Assembly (NCBI RefSeq): GCF_000758305.1
Contig: NZ_CP009458.1
Coordinates: 3,906,001 to 3,970,000, forward strand
DNA: 64,000 nucleotides
Source of the DNA: Cedecea neteri
GTDB taxonomy: Bacteria; Pseudomonadota; Gammaproteobacteria; Enterobacterales; Enterobacteriaceae
Reading direction: 5' to 3'
The notes under the pieces were generated by a model that saw only the letters and a program-made list of their open reading frames with translations, was not told the origin of the DNA and did no database searches. The position numbers were made by a program, and so were the translations under genes. Within the stretch, counting starts at the first letter, position 1; each line of letters opens with the position of its first letter. Positions 52,603 through 60,651 of this stretch are shown piece after piece.

Positions 52603-53604
52603 ATGCAGTACTCACAGTACATGAAACCCGCGATCGCATCAGACACGCAAACAGTCTCCGTAACGGATTTAGCCAGTAAGCGGCTAGAGACTGGGGCATA
52701 CTCGCACCCTCAGTGGCTGCGTTTGTGTTACATTGAGCGTCAGTTGCTCTGGGAGCGTCGGCTAACAACGACCATGCTGATGGAAACCTTTGGTATCTCA
52801 CGCCCTCAGGCTCAGAAAGATATAAAGCTTTACCAGCAACTCTCGCCTAAGGCGCTAAAGCCATATCAGTTGGGTATTCCCTACTATCAACCTACTGACG
52901 GGTTTGAGCCGGTGTTATTATCCAAGGCAGATTTGCAGTGGCAGGCCATTGAAGAGTTCGCGCCGCCCATAACTGCACACGCCACTGAAATGCCCATGCT
53001 GTTACGCCATCATAATTTGCGTGTTCTGGCACGATTACTCTCGGCCATTGAGCACCAGCAGTCTATTGAAGCTGTAGTAGCAACAATGAATTCACCTAAA
53101 GGACGTAGCCGACGGCTAACACCCACGGCTATCGCGTTCGTTAATAACCGTTACCACGTACGCGCTTTTTGTTGGGATAATATGGCGTATCGCGATTTTC
53201 TCATTGGTCGTTTCAAAAACACCCCAAAAGTAGTTAAACCCTCGAAAAACACGCAGAACTGGGGCGATAATGCACCTGCCTTTGAACGTTGTAGAGGTGT
53301 CCCACCTAATCCTGATACTGAGTGGGAGCAGATGATCGAACTTGAGCTGAGGCCTAATCCACACCTCAGCCAAGATCAGCAGGCATTAATCGTGATCGAT
53401 TATGAGTTGGATCAGGATGGAATCACCAAACGGTTCGCGCTTCGCAAACCGCTAATCGGTTATTTTCTGATCGACAATCGCATTCCTGCAAGTGAAGCTG
53501 AATACAATCTTGCTGTTAATGAAAATCCTAAGGCTTGGCCAGTATTTGCCTTCATAACTGACTCAAATAAACTTGCCCACGAACTCGGATTTGACCCAAG
53601 TTGA
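52603..53604 (+). CDS. WYL-domain transcriptional regulator (CapW/BrxR type)
   Basis: 333 residues. An N-terminal winged HTH (about 35-90) has RLCYIERQLLWERRLTTTML and FGISRPQAQKDIKLY. A WYL domain (about 165-230) has the conserved strand pattern RYHVRAFCWDNMAYRDFLIG, matching the WHVRA..C......RDFVLSR form of defence-associated WYL repressors. The C-terminal WCX extension follows. Related proteins (CapW with CBASS, BrxR with BREX) silence neighbouring defence genes and sense a nucleic acid or nucleotide ligand. Divergent placement suggests that it controls jetABCD. WYL genes are not a constant part of Wadjet. Confidence 0.85.
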   Translation: MQYSQYMKPAIASDTQTVSVTDLASKRLETGAYSHPQWLRLCYIERQLLWERRLTTTMLMETFGISRPQAQKDIKLYQQLSPKALKPYQLGIPYYQPTDGFEPVLLSKADLQWQAIEEFAPPITAHATEMPMLLRHHNLRVLARLLSAIEHQQSIEAVVATMNSPKGRSRRLTPTAIAFVNNRYHVRAFCWDNMAYRDFLIGRFKNTPKVVKPSKNTQNWGDNAPAFERCRGVPPNPDTEWEQMIELELRPNPHLSQDQQALIVIDYELDQDGITKRFALRKPLIGYFLIDNRIPASEAEYNLAVNENPKAWPVFAFITDSNKLAHELGFDPS

Positions 53605-53736
53605 TTTCTAGTAAGAAAAAGTTCTGTAGAATATTCGAAGTATCTCAGAGCTAAGTTGGCCGATCCGGGCCAAATGTCGGCTTTGGGTTATCAGGTTCAA
53701 TCCACATTAATTTAACACCGTGACGAGGAAATAGAC

Positions 53737-55035
53737 TCATCCTTTGTTTAACCACTCTCCTGGTGTTTTCCACTTCAACAACCGCTCAATTGCCGTATCG
53801 TCAGACAGGAACTGACGGGCAAGTTGCAGGCGTTCCATGACCTGTATCTTCTGCTGGTTATCAAGCATTGCTGCATCCATCTCTGCTTCGTAAAAAAACT
53901 GCTCCAGCCGTTTGTCTTCTGCCCACTGGGCAATAATGGATTTCAGCTCAGTACGACTGGCATTACACGCTTCCTCCGCCTGCTCTATCCGCTTCTTTTC
54001 CAAGTATATGGCTTGTTCCCGCTCACGCTGAATGCGCCACTCCTCAGCTTCAATTCTGCCCTGTTCTAGTTGCTTTGAAATTAACGGAACAGCCTGTTGC
54101 ATTGCCGAAATCATCTTAGGGATCTGACTAATTAATCCACATTGTTTTGTCTGCCGGAACTGAAGTAACCATTTTGCGGAAGTATAAGGTGAGTAAAGCT
54201 GCAACAGAAATCGCCCAGTAGGCAAGGTATGTTTCGATACGTGAAGAAAAGGTTCACTATTTCTTCCCCGTATCCATCTCCCCATCTGTTCGTCACGTAC
54301 ATAGCGATTCTTGACTTTTTTCGCTGGAACATACTCCGTCATTTCAGCAAGACTAAACGCAAAGTACATATCCTCAATACAAATAATACTTGGCGTATAA
54401 GGCCGCCATAGATTGCCCCTGCGATACCCACCCTCTTTCGAATCTTCCTTAATATCAATATCCGCACGATGTAGCCTTTCTCCCGGTGCATCCAACGTAA
54501 CCCGGTATCCCTTATTTCCCAGGGCATCAAAGAATCTACTCAGGAACTCTATCGCACTATCAAATCCCGTATCAGAAACGTTGAGATCCAATAATTTCTT
54601 TTTCGTAGGCTTGTAATAGCCATCTTCTGTAACCGAGGAGGCCGGCAGATACGTTTTAAGATCATTTATTAACCCATAGCCATTCCCTGTAACAGGAGCT
54701 TGCTTTCGGGTTACGGAAAGTACTGGTTTTGGTAACGCAGTGGTGGAAGGTTGCACTGGTGGGTTGCTATTCTCAAGCGCCTTCACCACCTTATCCTTTT
54801 TCAGAGCTGGTAGCTCGGGGATTGCAGGTGCAACCCCTTTCGCCAGCGCTTTCCAGTAACCCGCAAGCGGCCTAGGTATACGCATTTCACTGCATTGTTT
54901 CGCCAGTAAATCCGTACTAATGCCATACAGGGCAGCTATACGCTCCGCAGGCTCACGCCAGACCAAGTGATACAGCGCTTCCCGATCTTGGGGGAAAATA
55001 TGTGCAGCATCCTGTGGATTAATATCTGACATCAC
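53737..55035 (-). CDS. Unrecognised 432-residue island protein with HTH and coiled coil
   Basis: I do not recognise the family with certainty. The N-terminus (about 18-65) looks like a small HTH: LYHLVWREPAERIAALYGIS, then LAKQCSEMRIPRPLAGYWKA, similar to leading regions of proteins common in enterobacterial islands. A proline-rich linker (70-115) follows, then a mixed domain (about 130-300) and a strongly charged coiled coil (about 315-375, rich in E, R, Q). It has no membrane segment or signal peptide. It is convergent with the WYL gene and is the last gene before attR, so it could be a defence or maintenance gene. Function unknown. Confidence 0.7.
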   Translation of the reverse strand: MMSDINPQDAAHIFPQDREALYHLVWREPAERIAALYGISTDLLAKQCSEMRIPRPLAGYWKALAKGVAPAIPELPALKKDKVVKALENSNPPVQPSTTALPKPVLSVTRKQAPVTGNGYGLINDLKTYLPASSVTEDGYYKPTKKKLLDLNVSDTGFDSAIEFLSRFFDALGNKGYRVTLDAPGERLHRADIDIKEDSKEGGYRRGNLWRPYTPSIICIEDMYFAFSLAEMTEYVPAKKVKNRYVRDEQMGRWIRGRNSEPFLHVSKHTLPTGRFLLQLYSPYTSAKWLLQFRQTKQCGLISQIPKMISAMQQAVPLISKQLEQGRIEAEEWRIQREREQAIYLEKKRIEQAEEACNASRTELKSIIAQWAEDKRLEQFFYEAEMDAAMLDNQQKIQVMERLQLARQFLSDDTAIERLLKWKTPGEWLNKG

Positions 55036-55416
55036 ATTACCCTTCTTTGGCTAAAATTATCAGAAATCTTTGCCTGCTGGTCATTGAAAGGACTCTGGCC
55101 GGGCTCTCCATCGATTGACGTATCAATCGCGTTCGAAATGCCCGTTACCAGCAAAAATCTCTCTGTCAAATAAGATATATTCCTGTGAAAGTGCTTACAA
55201 CTACACTTCCACTTATTGAATACTCGACAATCCCATCAAAACAATTCATTGATAAAGAAAAGTCGTACCACACAATCCGGGTGAACAAGAATTGGCTGTA
55301 GCTGTGATAACTGGCCTCAGCTGGTAGCATCAGCCAAAGTGAGTACGAATATGAGTACAAGATTAGTTAATAAAAATAAAAATGTTAAATATCAATAATA
55401 TAACAATAAAATTACG
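55036..55416. other. Right end of the island, non-coding
   Basis: 381 bp between the 432-codon gene and attR. It holds the right-end GAGTAC pair and A+T-rich sequence at 55365-55415. Short minus-strand frames here have no support as genes. Confidence 0.6.
55341..55358 (+). repeat. Candidate integrase arm-type sites, right end
   Basis: GAGTACGAATATGAGTAC: two GAGTAC copies with the same 12-bp spacing and orientation as the pair at 33257-33274, 59 bp before attR. Confidence 0.55.
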
Positions 55417-55429
55417 GTTCAACGTCTAA
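55417..55429. repeat. attR core, 13-bp repeat of the ychF 3' end
   Basis: GTTCAACGTCTAA, exact copy of 33113-33125. It is followed after 20 bp by the terminator that originally served ychF. Confidence 0.85.
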
Positions 55430-55449
55430 GCCTTTCTCTTCAGCCATAA

Positions 55450-55475
55450 AAAATCCACGCTCAGGCGTGGATTTT
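55450..55475 (+). terminator. Original ychF terminator, displaced by the island
   Basis: AAAATCCACGC / GCGTGGATTTT with TCAG loop and a T run (TTTTTTT). If the island were removed at the 13-bp repeat, this hairpin would lie 21 bp after the ychF stop codon. Confidence 0.85.
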
Positions 55476-55676
55476 TTTATAATGCATTAAGTGAAACTTT
55501 TAAACTTAATCTAAATTAGGCACAGAATTAGTTAAGCGAATAGATTTAAATATTCACAGGAGCACTCTACTAAAATTCATTATAGATAAACGGTCAGGTT
55601 CATATCACTGACATTTATATCCTGAAAGGTCCTGTGTCATGCATATATCTATATCATCCAATCATGGTCGTTCTTA

Positions 55677-56195
55677 TCAGTCAAAAACACTATCAGGACA
55701 AAGTTTGATATCTTTAGACTTCCAGTTGACAATTTTTTCACTGGTATCTATGTCTTTGACAGAAACAAAATCGCCAGCATATAAGGAACCAGTGACTACT
55801 ATATCGTAGTTATGGTTAGCCTGGGGAATAAAATCGGCATACGTCCAGGTGCTCGCATAATGTACAACATTGATCAATTGCCCAGGCTTAATCGTAAACT
55901 CATTTATAAATGGACCGCTTACATTTTGAGATGCGGGCATGCCTGCAAGCCTCTTGTTACCCGTTACCGGGATCCCCATAAGGGCAAAACCAGAAGTGAT
56001 ACGTCTTTCTAGTACCTTTTTATAACAGCCGCTAACCTGCTTTTCATAGAACTGTAATGCTGTGTTACCCATAGTATCGGCGCGTATACGGGCTGCATCG
56101 GCACCTTTATAGTCTTCAAGTGCAGGCCGGAAACCAGCAGTGCATCCGCTAAGAAGTATTGTCGCTATTCCAGTAGCTATAATTTCTTTATACAT
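55677..56195 (-). CDS. Predicted lipoprotein of unknown function
   Basis: 172 residues starting MYKEIIATGIATILLSGC, a lipoprotein signal with lipobox LSGC (C18). Residue 19 is T, so outer-membrane sorting is expected. The mature part has a short helix (about 33-60) then mainly beta strands, with NEFTIKPGQLINVVHYASTW and NYDIVVTGSLYAGDFVSV. I do not recognise the family. It lies alone just outside the island; whether it is backbone or part of an older insertion is unclear. Confidence 0.75.
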   Translation of the reverse strand: MYKEIIATGIATILLSGCTAGFRPALEDYKGADAARIRADTMGNTALQFYEKQVSGCYKKVLERRITSGFALMGIPVTGNKRLAGMPASQNVSGPFINEFTIKPGQLINVVHYASTWTYADFIPQANHNYDIVVTGSLYAGDFVSVKDIDTSEKIVNWKSKDIKLCPDSVFD

Positions 56196-56468
56196 TTCTG
56201 AACCGTTATATTAATTTGAGTTAAGTGAAAGATTTTATAACATCACTATCTGTATTTTTTTATTTAGCCAGACGATTGGTTATTAGTAAACTAAAATCTG
56301 ATACAGACAGCATTATCATAACTGATTTTTATCATGCTTCTAAGGTATAGCATTTAATAACCCCCCCCAAATTCTTACCAACACAAATCAACACGGCACT
56401 AAAGCACAGCATATATAGTCAGTATAAACTGAACAATTTATAAACATAATGAATAACCTGACAATAAA
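56196..56468. other. A+T-rich non-coding region
   Basis: 273 bp upstream of the lipoprotein gene and downstream of the permease terminator. It is A+T-rich and includes a run of nine C at about 56361-56369. No gene is visible; it presumably carries the lipoprotein promoter. Confidence 0.5.
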
Positions 56469-56494
56469 AAAATCCACGCTCAGGCGTGGATTTT
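56469..56494 (-). terminator. Terminator of the NCS1 permease gene
   Basis: AAAATCCACGC / GCGTGGATTTT stem with TCAG loop, A run on the plus strand giving T on the minus transcript, 18 bp after the permease stop. The 26-bp hairpin is the same as the one at 55450-55475. Confidence 0.85.
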
Positions 56495-56511
56495 CTTTAA
56501 ACAAAGAACAA

Positions 56512-57948
56512 TCAGCGAGCCGCGCTGTTCGGGTAAACCGTCGCCGCCGGTAGAATGCGTTTATCCAGTCGGTGTAACCCGTAATAGAGTGCTGCGGTGC
56601 CAAACCAGCCAATAATCCACGACACATCGTTGCCTTCGAAGAGCCACGTCAGCGAGCCGTGGAAAAGCGGGTTCTCAATAAACGGCAGTTGAATCAGCAC
56701 CCCGACGATATAAACCCCTATGCCAAACAGGTTCCAGCGGCCATAGCGCTTATCGGCGTCAAACAGCGCGGGAATATCTACGGCTCGGGACGAAATAAAG
56801 AAGTAATCGGTCAGGCTAATCGCGCTCCACGGTACAAAGAAGGCCAGCAGGAACAGCAGGAAGTGGGTGAAATGTTTCAGGAATGCCGGTTCGCTAAGCA
56901 GCGCAATGATGCATGAGGCCGCCACCATCAGCACCACAAACAGAATGCGGTTCTTCTGACTCAGGGTTACCTGCTTGCGGAACCCGGACACAATGGTGGT
57001 CAGCGACATAAAGCTGCCGTAGGCGTTCAGCGTGGTAAAAGTAATTTTGCCGAAGCAGATAGCAAAATAAATCAGCATCGCCATGGTTTCGGTTTTACCC
57101 AGCCCCACAATATAGCCAACTTCGTGCCCGGAAAAGGCGCTCCCGGCTATGGCCGCGGTGATAACGCCCAGCGTCATCGAGGCCTGAGTCCCCAGCACGG
57201 TGCCGCTAAACACCGAGAAAAACACCTTCGGGCCAGACACGTCTCGCGGCAGATAGCGCGAGTAATCGGAAACATAGGGGCAAAAGGCAATTTGCCAGGA
57301 AGAGGACAGCGACACCGCCAGCAAAAACATCGGCATAGAGAAATGGTTATTTTGCAGGATAGCCGTGAGATCGGTATTGAACAACAAGGAGCCAAACAGC
57401 CAGGCAAAAGCCAGCACGCCGACAATACTGGCGACCTTCCCGAGCTTATGGATAACGCGATAGCCGAGCACGGCAATGACGATGATAATGGCGCTGAACA
57501 GGATCATGCCGCTGACATCGCTGATGGACAGCAAATGCGCCATCGCCTGCCCCGCCAGGACGGTACCACTGGCGGAAAACCCGATATACATGATGCAGAC
57601 CAGCACCAGCGGAATGACAGCCCCGTAAACGCCAAACTGCGCCCGGGAGATGATCATCTGCGGCAAGCCAAGACGCGGCCCCTGCAAAGCGTGGAAGGAC
57701 ATGATCGATGCCCCCAGAATCTGCCCCACAAACAGCCCCACCAGCGACCAGACAACGTCGCCCCCCAGTACAACGGCTAGTGCGCCGGTGACAATCGCGG
57801 TGATCTGCAAATTGCCGCCAAACCAAAGGGTAAACTGGCTAAACGGATGCCCGTGACGTTCGCCGTCCGGGATGTAATCGATAGATCGGGTCTCGCTGAG
57901 ACGTGAGCCCTTTTTTGACTGTTCTTCTGTGGATGAAAAGGAAGACAT
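56512..57948 (-). CDS. NCS1-family purine/cytosine-type permease
   Basis: 478 residues from ATG 57946-57948 (MSSFSSTEEQSKKGSRLSET) with GAGGTC upstream; a longer upstream frame is not supported. It has about 12 membrane helices. NCS1 hallmarks are WFGGNLQITAIVTGALAVVL in helix 1, ALQGPRLGLPQMIISRAQFG in helix 3, and CPYVSDYSRYLPRDVS in the mid-protein. It imports a nucleobase or related heterocycle with H+ or Na+ across the inner membrane. The exact substrate cannot be told. It stands alone with its own terminator. Confidence 0.9.
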   Translation of the reverse strand: MSSFSSTEEQSKKGSRLSETRSIDYIPDGERHGHPFSQFTLWFGGNLQITAIVTGALAVVLGGDVVWSLVGLFVGQILGASIMSFHALQGPRLGLPQMIISRAQFGVYGAVIPLVLVCIMYIGFSASGTVLAGQAMAHLLSISDVSGMILFSAIIIVIAVLGYRVIHKLGKVASIVGVLAFAWLFGSLLFNTDLTAILQNNHFSMPMFLLAVSLSSSWQIAFCPYVSDYSRYLPRDVSGPKVFFSVFSGTVLGTQASMTLGVITAAIAGSAFSGHEVGYIVGLGKTETMAMLIYFAICFGKITFTTLNAYGSFMSLTTIVSGFRKQVTLSQKNRILFVVLMVAASCIIALLSEPAFLKHFTHFLLFLLAFFVPWSAISLTDYFFISSRAVDIPALFDADKRYGRWNLFGIGVYIVGVLIQLPFIENPLFHGSLTWLFEGNDVSWIIGWFGTAALYYGLHRLDKRILPAATVYPNSAAR

Positions 57949-58216
57949 AACGACCTCGCTAAACCTGATTAAACGCCGGAAAACCCATCGCACATCAAAT
58001 GATCACTCATGTATATACAAGCAATGTGCGTAAACCACACCCTGCTGATAATGAATTTGCGAACTAAGTTGTAGATTTTATGTAACCAAATTGATGTGTA
58101 GATGTACCAATACGAAAAACTGATGGTTAGCGAGTGTAGGAAGGCCAGCCCGGGCATTGACGGGAGGATAGGCGTTAAGCAAAAGCGGGAAATTAAGGCG
58201 TCAATGAATGCCAAAA
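57949..58216. other. Intergenic region upstream of the permease
   Basis: Contains the permease promoter, by position. A+T-rich near 58070-58125. No gene, RNA or clear operator is seen. Confidence 0.45.
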
Positions 58217-58243
58217 GAAACCCACGCTGACGGTGGGTTTCTT
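58217..58243 (-). terminator. Hairpin after the DUF6515-like gene
   Basis: AAACCCAC / GTGGGTTT stem (58218-58225 and 58233-58240) with 7-base loop, about 40 bp after the gene's stop; the T tract on the minus strand is short. Confidence 0.5.
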
Positions 58244-58280
58244 ATCTGGCTACCTGCTATACAGGCCGCAAAAATGGGGG

Positions 58281-58682
58281 TTACAGCCCGGCGGGGCGAG
58301 GCACTTCAAAATAGTTGCCGTTAATATCCTTCTGGTAATAGCTCCCGTTGCGCACGTAATAGCGCTTACCGTTGTAATCCAGCACGCTGACGCCAGAATT
58401 GATGCTGGACGGCGTCTCTACGCGAATGTATTCCGCCCCCTGACGCTGGTAGTAAATCCCATTGACCACATAATAGGTCAGACCGCCAACGATAATGGCC
58501 GTGGCAAGCCCAGGTAATACGGTCAAACGCGGCCCACCATAGAAATAATGTGGCCCTGGATAATAACGCGGGCCAGACCAGAATCCTGGGCCATGACCAA
58601 ACCAGGGGCCAGGGCGCGCCTGCGCCAGGGACGGCACAACAATCAGCGCAGACATTGCCAACACATACAGATACTTTTTCAT
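58281..58682 (-). CDS. Secreted DUF6515-like protein
   Basis: 133 residues. A cleavable signal peptide (MKKYLYVLAMSALIVVPSLA, then QA) is followed by a Gly/Pro/Tyr/His-rich stretch (FGHGPGFWSGPRYYPGPHYF), a hydrophobic segment (LPGLATAIIVGGLTYYVVNG), and a C-terminal tandem YYV.NG.YY motif (NGKRYYVRNGSYYQKD). This arrangement is seen in the DUF6515 / 'hypothetical periplasmic' family. Periplasmic or outer-membrane location is expected; function unknown. Confidence 0.7.
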   Translation of the reverse strand: MKKYLYVLAMSALIVVPSLAQARPGPWFGHGPGFWSGPRYYPGPHYFYGGPRLTVLPGLATAIIVGGLTYYVVNGIYYQRQGAEYIRVETPSSINSGVSVLDYNGKRYYVRNGSYYQKDINGNYFEVPRPAGL

Positions 58683-58833
58683 CTTAAACTCTCCTGACCT
58701 GCGGCTGAACGCGAGCTTTAGCCCGCTTTATGTCGATTATAATCCCGCCGCCTCAGGCTTTTCCGTATAGGGAAAGTAAATCCGTGAAATCTCCACAATC
58801 CTGGTTTTGGCGTCTTTATTTATCCATAGATGT

Positions 58834-58865
58834 AAAAAATCCACGCAAAGCGTGGATTTTTTTAT
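58834..58865 (-). terminator. Terminator of the carbonic anhydrase gene
   Basis: AAAATCCACGC / GCGTGGATTTT stem with AAA loop, 22 bp after the gene's stop, with A/T runs on both sides (may work in both directions). Confidence 0.85.
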
Positions 58866-58887
58866 CTGCAAGAACGCTGGCGTGAGT

Positions 58888-59523
58888 TTATTCGAAACAA
58901 ACGTCAGGGTTATCCGCCAGGGAGATAAAGGTCTTGCTGTTTTTATCCAGGGTACGGATTTCACCGCTTTCGATATCATAAACCCAGCCGTGCAGGCGCA
59001 GGCCATTGTTACGCAGCCCTACCGCAACGGAAGGATGCGTTTTAATGTTGTTCAGCTGAGCAATAACGTTTTCTTCTACCATGGCGTTGACCTTGTCGGT
59101 CTCGTTGTTCCAGGTTTTCTTTTCCACTACCGCTTTTGCCGCATCGGCATAGTGCAACCAGTGTGCAACAGCTGGCATCGGGTCCAGACACTGGCAGGAG
59201 GCGATTGCTTTCATCGCGCCGCAGTTAGAGTGCCCACAAATCACAATATCGGTCACGCCAAGGGCAACAACCGCGTACTCGATGGTCGCAGAAACGCCGC
59301 CCGGCTCCGGGCCGAAAGAAGGCACGATATTGCCGGCATTACGAATAACGAAGAGCTGCCCAGGTTCTTGCTGCGTAACCAGCTCCGGCACCAGACGGCT
59401 GTCGGAACAGGAAATAAAAAGCGCTTTAGGATTTTGGCTGGACGCCAGGCTGCGAAAGAGCTCTTTGCGCTGCGGGAAAATCTCTTTCTGGAAGTTAAGA
59501 AAACCTTCGATGATATGTTGCAT
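58888..59523 (-). CDS. Beta-class carbonic anhydrase
   Basis: 211 residues. The zinc ligands and catalytic dyad of beta carbonic anhydrases are visible: C39, D41 and R43 in FISCSDSRLVPE, then H98 and C101 in ICGHSNCGAM. RNAGNIVPSFGPEPGGVSAT is the conserved loop between them. The sequence is closer to the CynT/YadF-like short form of about 210-220 residues. It interconverts CO2 and bicarbonate in the cytosol. No cyanase or cyn genes are adjacent, so a cyanate role is not supported here. Confidence 0.93.
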   Translation of the reverse strand: MQHIIEGFLNFQKEIFPQRKELFRSLASSQNPKALFISCSDSRLVPELVTQQEPGQLFVIRNAGNIVPSFGPEPGGVSATIEYAVVALGVTDIVICGHSNCGAMKAIASCQCLDPMPAVAHWLHYADAAKAVVEKKTWNNETDKVNAMVEENVIAQLNNIKTHPSVAVGLRNNGLRLHGWVYDIESGEIRTLDKNSKTFISLADNPDVCFE

Positions 59524-59616
59524 AGCACGTTCTCTTGTTCTGTAGTGACCCCGACATGATAGAGATCACATTGAGTTAGTCCAGCCCCAACGCCGCTTTT
59601 TCTCTGCCGACAAACC

Positions 59617-59649
59617 GGAATAAATCCACATCAACCATGGATTTATTCC
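59617..59649. terminator. Perfect 12-bp hairpin after the Cif-like gene
   Basis: GGAATAAATCCA / TGGATTTATTCC with a 9-base loop, 20 bp beyond the Cif-like stop. It lacks a long T run; it may be a terminator or mRNA-stabilising stem between this gene and the carbonic anhydrase promoter. Confidence 0.5.
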
Positions 59650-59669
59650 CTGCGACCGGCAGCAAATAC

Positions 59670-60563
59670 TTAGCCACATCGGGCTTTAATCGCCGAAACG
59701 TTTCTCTCCAGATTAGCCGGATCGTATTCCGCTAGTTGAAAATTAAAACCTTGATTCTTTTGTAGATCCAGCCGTTCCGGGCGCAGCATATTCGGGTTAC
59801 TGTCAACGTCGAATAGCTTCGCAATATGCCCGGGATCGATTCGTCCGTTCGCCATATTCATAAAATGCGTGTTGATGTCGTTGAGCGATACCGGATGCGA
59901 GGCTTTCTTGCTCATCCAGTCATCAAGGCGCAGCGGGCGAGTCGCCCCGTCCCCTAAATCCGACTGATACAGGAACGCGTCGCGTCTTGGTTTTGCACTC
60001 GCCGGCAGATCAATCACGTAGGCATGGCCCATACCTGCATCGTTCACACGCAAAATAAAATGTTTGTGAGCGGGTAAATTGGCAAGCTGCTGCTGAAGCT
60101 GAGGTAACGACATTGTACGCCCGTGTTCAAAAGCGTAGCTGAAATGGTCAGTGTCGAGGAAAAGCTTCATCACGTTATTCGCCGTAACGCCGCAAACAGG
60201 CTCGTTTATGCGCTTGCTGCTGCCCAGCATCGCCTCAACTTCATGCTTTGGCATTCCCCAGTCTCTGGCCGTATTTGAGATATTATCGTCTATCGCCTTC
60301 AGCAGCGCCGAAGGGCTTTTGTGATGAATCGGCACCGAATTGTCATCGCTGTTAAGCAGCACGTTAGCCCTCAGGTTTTTGCCGCTTAGCTTCGCAAAAT
60401 CCTGCACCAGGCGGGTGGACGGGTTATTCACGCTGCGGGACGACGAAGCCGTGGCCGACGTTCTGGAGGTGCGGCTCGACTGGCCGCTTTGTGCCTGCAA
60501 GCGCGGATCGGACTGTGTAGGACGGAACGTATTAAGGATGTTTCTCATCGGAGGGTATTCCAC
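59670..60563 (-). CDS. Cif-family cyclomodulin-like effector (deamidase)
   Basis: 297 residues, or 292 from the second ATG (MRNILNTFRPTQSD). The N-terminal ~50 residues are Ser/Thr/Arg/Gln-rich and unstructured, as in type III secretion signals. The remainder resembles cycle-inhibiting factors: Cys in NEPVCGVTANN (C124), His in DAGMGHAYVIDL (H180) and Gln in FLYQSDLGDG (Q200). Spacings of 56 and 20 residues equal those of the E. coli Cif triad (C109, H165, Q185). Cif proteins deamidate Gln40 of NEDD8 or ubiquitin in host cells and arrest the cell cycle. No type III secretion gene is in this window, so delivery and target are open. Confidence 0.8.
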   Translation of the reverse strand: MEYPPMRNILNTFRPTQSDPRLQAQSGQSSRTSRTSATASSSRSVNNPSTRLVQDFAKLSGKNLRANVLLNSDDNSVPIHHKSPSALLKAIDDNISNTARDWGMPKHEVEAMLGSSKRINEPVCGVTANNVMKLFLDTDHFSYAFEHGRTMSLPQLQQQLANLPAHKHFILRVNDAGMGHAYVIDLPASAKPRRDAFLYQSDLGDGATRPLRLDDWMSKKASHPVSLNDINTHFMNMANGRIDPGHIAKLFDVDSNPNMLRPERLDLQKNQGFNFQLAEYDPANLERNVSAIKARCG

Positions 60564-60619
60564 TCGTTGGGCAATTGAGGCTGAGTGGTAGCGCTGGCGC
60601 GCAGGTTCCCTACAGAGAT

Positions 60620-60643
60620 AAAAAATCCACGCCGAAGCGTGGG
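60620..60643 (-). terminator. Terminator of the 487-codon gene
   Basis: CCACGC / GCGTGG stem with CGAA (minus TTCG) loop followed by ATTTTTTAT on the minus strand, directly after the stop at 60652. It separates this gene from the Cif-like gene. Confidence 0.75.
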
Positions 60644-60651
60644 TGACAGGA

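Larger units (their letters stand above)
33113..55429. mobile_element. Integrated genomic (defence) island at the 3' end of ychF
   Basis: About 22.3 kb bounded by the 13-bp att repeats. A P4-type integrase gene is the first gene inside the left end, and pairs of GAGTAC motifs with 12-bp spacing occur near both ends. Codon use and A+T content differ clearly from the backbone, most strongly in the RADAR block. Contents in order: integrase, IS3 copy, HNH nuclease remnant, rdrA, rdrB, HTH remnant, HEPN-like gene, second IS3 copy in inverse orientation, jetD, jetC, jetB, jetA, WYL regulator and a 432-residue unknown. No phage structural, replication or conjugation gene is seen, so it would need help to move between cells. 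Confidence 0.88.

Noticed and set aside
55166..55360. 64-codon minus-strand frame near attR
   Set aside because: Hydrophobic, without a ribosome site, and it spans the putative integrase arm sites; judged non-coding.
57124..57780. 218-codon frame antisense to the NCS1 permease
   Set aside because: Low-complexity H/Q/G/N-rich reverse frame of a membrane protein gene; no ribosome site.
58888..59523. cynT assignment (cyanate-linked carbonic anhydrase)
   Set aside because: Sequence fits a beta carbonic anhydrase, but no cynS, cynX or cynR is adjacent, so the symbol is not given.
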